Below are positions 3,872-6,364 of a stretch of DNA of 6,364 nucleotides, piece by piece. The notes under the pieces are model-generated. The model had not been told where the DNA came from and searched no databases. It saw nothing but the letters and a program-made list of their open reading frames with translations. Position 1 is the first letter of the stretch. The number at the start of each line of letters is the position of its first letter. The stretch comes from Thermoleophilia bacterium (lineage in GTDB: Bacteria > Actinomycetota > Thermoleophilia > RBG-16-64-13): assembly GCA_016929985.1 (NCBI GenBank), contig JAFGIH010000753.1:1-6364 (forward strand). The letters run 5' to 3'. Position numbers and translations under genes: made by a program.

Positions 3872-6364
3872 ACGAACCCCCCCTGACGGCTCCGGCTCGC
3901 CGCAACGCAGCCGGCCGGAGATATCCTGGCCGGGACCGGGCCGGTCGACGCCCGATCGCCGCACCATCCACTCGCTCCGCGAGCGGGCCAAGGAGCTCGA
4001 CTGCCTCTACGAGGTGGAGGAGATCCTGAGCAGTGAGGGTCTGACCGTGGAGGAGGCCCTCGCCGGCATCATCGCAGCCATCCCCACCGGTTGGCAGTAC
4101 CCCGCCACGTGCCAGGCCCGCATCGTATGGCAAGACAAGACCTTCGCCTCGCCGGATTACCTCGAAACGGAGTGGCTCCTCAAGGCGCCTCTGCGCCGTG
4201 ATCACGAGCAGGCGGGAGAGATCGCCGTCGCGTACAGGGCGAAGATGCCCAGCGCCGATTCCGGACCTTTCCTGAAGGAAGAAGTCCGTCTGATCAACGT
4301 CATCGCCGAGCGGCTCAGCCACTACCTCCAGCAGAAGGAGCACGAAGCCGATTCAGACGAGTGGCGGGGGGCCACCCATCTGCTGCACGCCACCGATCCG
4401 GCGCTCTACCTGCGCGTGAGCCGCCGCATGATACGCCATCTCTGCCTGAACGGCGTCGAGGAGGCCCAAGAAGCGCTCCAGAAGGCCGGTGAGCGGCAGG
4501 AGTCGGACGCGCTCCGTTCCCCCGAAGCTGACAACCGGCCCGGTCTGCGGACCACACCCGACGACACCTACTATATGAGCGATGAGCCCTTCGAACTGGC
4601 GGCTCAGCATATGAGCGGCAGCGAGATAGTCCGTTTGGTGCAGGTGTGGATGCTCGAGGAGAAGTCCACGGTGCTGGCCCGCATAGTGAACAACCGCCAG
4701 TCTTCGCTCACCGAGATCACCAAAGCTCTGAGGGCCTTTGTCGTGAAGACCCCCAACGAGTCCAGCCTGCCCCCTGCGATGCACAAGGGCATCGCGGTCT
4801 CCCTGATACGCAGATTCCTGACCGACGATCTCGACCTGATCGGCAAGATGGAGCCCCATATCCGCATCGCCGACTTCCTCGAACTGGCCGAGCACATGAT
4901 CTACCCCGCCGATAGCAAAGGTAGGATCGGCGGGAAAGGGGCCGGGCTGCTGCTCGCCAAGCGCGTCCTCGAGAGCAACCGCACCTTGGTGCGCGGCGAC
5001 TTCCCCGTAAAAGTCCCGCTGTCGTGGTATGTGGTTTCGGACAGCTTCTTCCACTTCATGGAGTACAACGATCTGCACGATTGGGTGCTCGAGCAGAAGT
5101 ACAAGGACATCGACCAGGTCCGCCAGGAGTACCCGGTCGTAGTGCAGATGTTCAAGAACGCCCGTTTCTCTCCGGAGATGGTCAAAGGACTCTCTCTGGC
5201 GCTCGACGACCTCAGCGGACGCCCTCTCATCGTCCGCAGCTCGAGCCTAGGCGAAGACCGGCAGGGAACGGCTTTCTCCGGCAAGTACAAGAGCCTGTTC
5301 CTGGCCAATCAGGGTACGAAGCGGGCCCGCTTGGAGGCGCTTCTGGACGCGGTGGCCGAGGTGTACGCCTCGATCTTCAGTCCGGACCCCATCCAGTATC
5401 GTCGGGAGCGGGGCCTTCTAGACTTCGACGAGGAGATGGGCATCCTGCTGCAGGGCGTGGTCGGCGCTCGGTCGGGCAAGTACTACTTCCCCGCTTTCTC
5501 GGGAGTGGCGCTCTCCACCAACGAGTTCGCGTGGTCGCCGCGGATCGAACGGCATGACGGCCTCATCCGTCTGGTACCGGGGCTGGGCACCCGAGCTGTC
5601 GACCGCGTGGGCGATGACTACCCGGTCTTGGTGTCACCCGGCAAGCCCGGACTTCGCGCCAACACGTCGCTGGACGAGAAGGTCAAGTATGCCCCCCGCA
5701 TGATCGACCTCATCGACCTGGAAGCCGCTTCCTTCAAGAGCCTGAAACTGGCCACGGTACTGAAAGAGCCGCGCGTCGCCTATCCGGCCTTCGGTTCGGT
5801 CTTCTCGGCGCTGGACAACGAACGCCTGAGCAGGCCCTCTCCCCTGACCGCGGACCCCGAGCGCCAAGAGCTGGTGGTGACCTTCGAAGGTCTTCTCAGC
5901 CAGACCACGTTCGTCAAACAGATGAACGCCATCATCGGGCTGCTTCAGGACGCGTTGAGTGCGCCGGTGGACATCGAGTTCGCGTGCGACGGTAAGGACC
6001 TCTACATCCTGCAGTGCCGGGCCCAGAGCTACTCGGCGGATGCCGCACCCGCACCCATCCCCCACGGCCTGCCCGAAGCAGACGTGCTCTTCCGCGCCCG
6101 CCGCCACGTGTCGAATGGCGCCGTCCCCGACATCACCCACGTGGTATACGTGGTGCCCCAAGCCTACGACGAGCTCGAGACCATGTCCGACCTCAAGGCA
6201 GTGGGGACCGCCGTCGGCCGGCTCAACGCCAAGCTCCCCACGCGCCGCTTCATCCTTCTCGGCCCCGGACGCTGGGGAAGCCGCGGCGACATCAAGCTCG
6301 GCGTGAACGTGACCTATTCCGACATCAGCAACACGGCGGTCTTGGTGGAGGTAGCGCGAAAGAA
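3864..6364 (+). CDS. Sensor-fused PEP/pyruvate-binding (PPDK_N-type ATP-grasp) protein, 3' end outside window
   Basis: The frame is open from ATG 3864 to the window edge: 833 codons, no stop. Residues 1-32 are rich in Pro, Arg and Ser and probably disordered. Residues 33-160 (RAKELDCLYEVEEIL at 41-55, IPTGWQYP at 73-80, GPFLKEE at 134-140, LINVIAERL at 143-151) resemble the GAF-like input domain I recall upstream of histidine kinases. Residues 240-345 are a mostly helical linker. The ATP-grasp domain follows: GRIGGKGAGLLLAKR (353-367, Lys358), LIVRSSSLGED (455-465, Arg458), AFSGKY (470-475), MGILLQGVVG (525-534), FPAFSGVALS (542-551), VPGLGTRAVD (571-580), VDIEFA (702-707) and LYILQCRA (713-720). 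The C-terminal domain begins with LLGPGRWGSRGDIKLGV (798-814), matching the paralogue upstream. No phosphohistidine motif is seen in the part present, but the end is missing. It looks like a sensor-regulated partner or paralogue of the preceding protein; ligand and reaction are unknown. Confidence 0.93.
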   Translation, partial: MARRTPPDGSGSPQRSRPEISWPGPGRSTPDRRTIHSLRERAKELDCLYEVEEILSSEGLTVEEALAGIIAAIPTGWQYPATCQARIVWQDKTFASPDYLETEWLLKAPLRRDHEQAGEIAVAYRAKMPSADSGPFLKEEVRLINVIAERLSHYLQQKEHEADSDEWRGATHLLHATDPALYLRVSRRMIRHLCLNGVEEAQEALQKAGERQESDALRSPEADNRPGLRTTPDDTYYMSDEPFELAAQHMSGSEIVRLVQVWMLEEKSTVLARIVNNRQSSLTEITKALRAFVVKTPNESSLPPAMHKGIAVSLIRRFLTDDLDLIGKMEPHIRIADFLELAEHMIYPADSKGRIGGKGAGLLLAKRVLESNRTLVRGDFPVKVPLSWYVVSDSFFHFMEYNDLHDWVLEQKYKDIDQVRQEYPVVVQMFKNARFSPEMVKGLSLALDDLSGRPLIVRSSSLGEDRQGTAFSGKYKSLFLANQGTKRARLEALLDAVAEVYASIFSPDPIQYRRERGLLDFDEEMGILLQGVVGARSGKYYFPAFSGVALSTNEFAWSPRIERHDGLIRLVPGLGTRAVDRVGDDYPVLVSPGKPGLRANTSLDEKVKYAPRMIDLIDLEAASFKSLKLATVLKEPRVAYPAFGSVFSALDNERLSRPSPLTADPERQELVVTFEGLLSQTTFVKQMNAIIGLLQDALSAPVDIEFACDGKDLYILQCRAQSYSADAAPAPIPHGLPEADVLFRARRHVSNGAVPDITHVVYVVPQAYDELETMSDLKAVGTAVGRLNAKLPTRRFILLGPGRWGSRGDIKLGVNVTYSDISNTAVLVEVARK

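Noticed and set aside
3846..3880. Frameshift splitting a single gene into the two PEP-binding proteins
   Set aside because: The second protein starts with its own disordered and sensor regions and repeats the ATP-grasp domain, so these are tandem paralogues, not halves of one protein.
3184..4029. Plus-strand 281-codon frame spanning the junction of the two PEP-binding genes
   Set aside because: Its product is Arg/Gly/Pro-rich, typical of a shifted frame in high-GC DNA, and it overlaps two well-supported genes.
4353..5078. Minus-strand 241-codon frame opposite the second PEP-binding gene
   Set aside because: The opposite strand encodes the linker and the GGKGAGL motif of the ATP-grasp domain; this frame has no recognisable features.

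Overview
The window is a GC-rich bacterial chromosomal segment with four protein genes packed closely together. No RNA gene, mobile element or CRISPR array is visible. Strong G/C preference at third codon positions, together with an aminotransferase that resembles proteins I recall from deep-branching Actinomycetota, suggests a high-GC bacterium, perhaps an actinobacterial lineage. That placement is from memory of family sequences and is tentative.

Layout. (1) Positions 1-660, minus strand: the N-terminal 220 residues of a class III PLP-dependent aminotransferase of the glutamate-1-semialdehyde aminomutase-like group; its C-terminal part lies off the left edge. (2) Positions 661-840: a 180-bp divergent intergenic region with weak promoter-like hexamers and small inverted repeats, the likely control point for both directions. 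(3) Positions 841-2130, plus: a complete hexameric-type glutamate dehydrogenase. (4) Positions 2117-3871, plus: a complete protein of about 584 residues with a PEP-synthase/PPDK-type ATP-grasp (PEP/pyruvate-binding) domain and a distinct C-terminal domain. (5) Positions 3864-6364, plus: the first 833 residues of a larger paralogue, with a GAF-like sensor region and a helical linker before the same ATP-grasp domain and the start of the same C-terminal domain; it runs off the right edge.

The three plus-strand genes overlap end to start (14 bp, then 8 bp), so they very probably form one translationally coupled operon. The two kinase-like proteins keep the ATP-grasp signatures of PEP synthase. 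The complete one has no swivelling phosphohistidine domain and no PEP-binding barrel, so it cannot be an ordinary PEP synthase or PPDK. The most interesting feature is therefore a gdh-coupled pair of unequal, truncated-architecture PEP-synthase-like proteins, one plain and one carrying a sensor-type N-terminus. A plausible but unproven reading is a phosphotransfer or nucleotide-sensing module tied to the glutamate/2-oxoglutarate/ammonia node.
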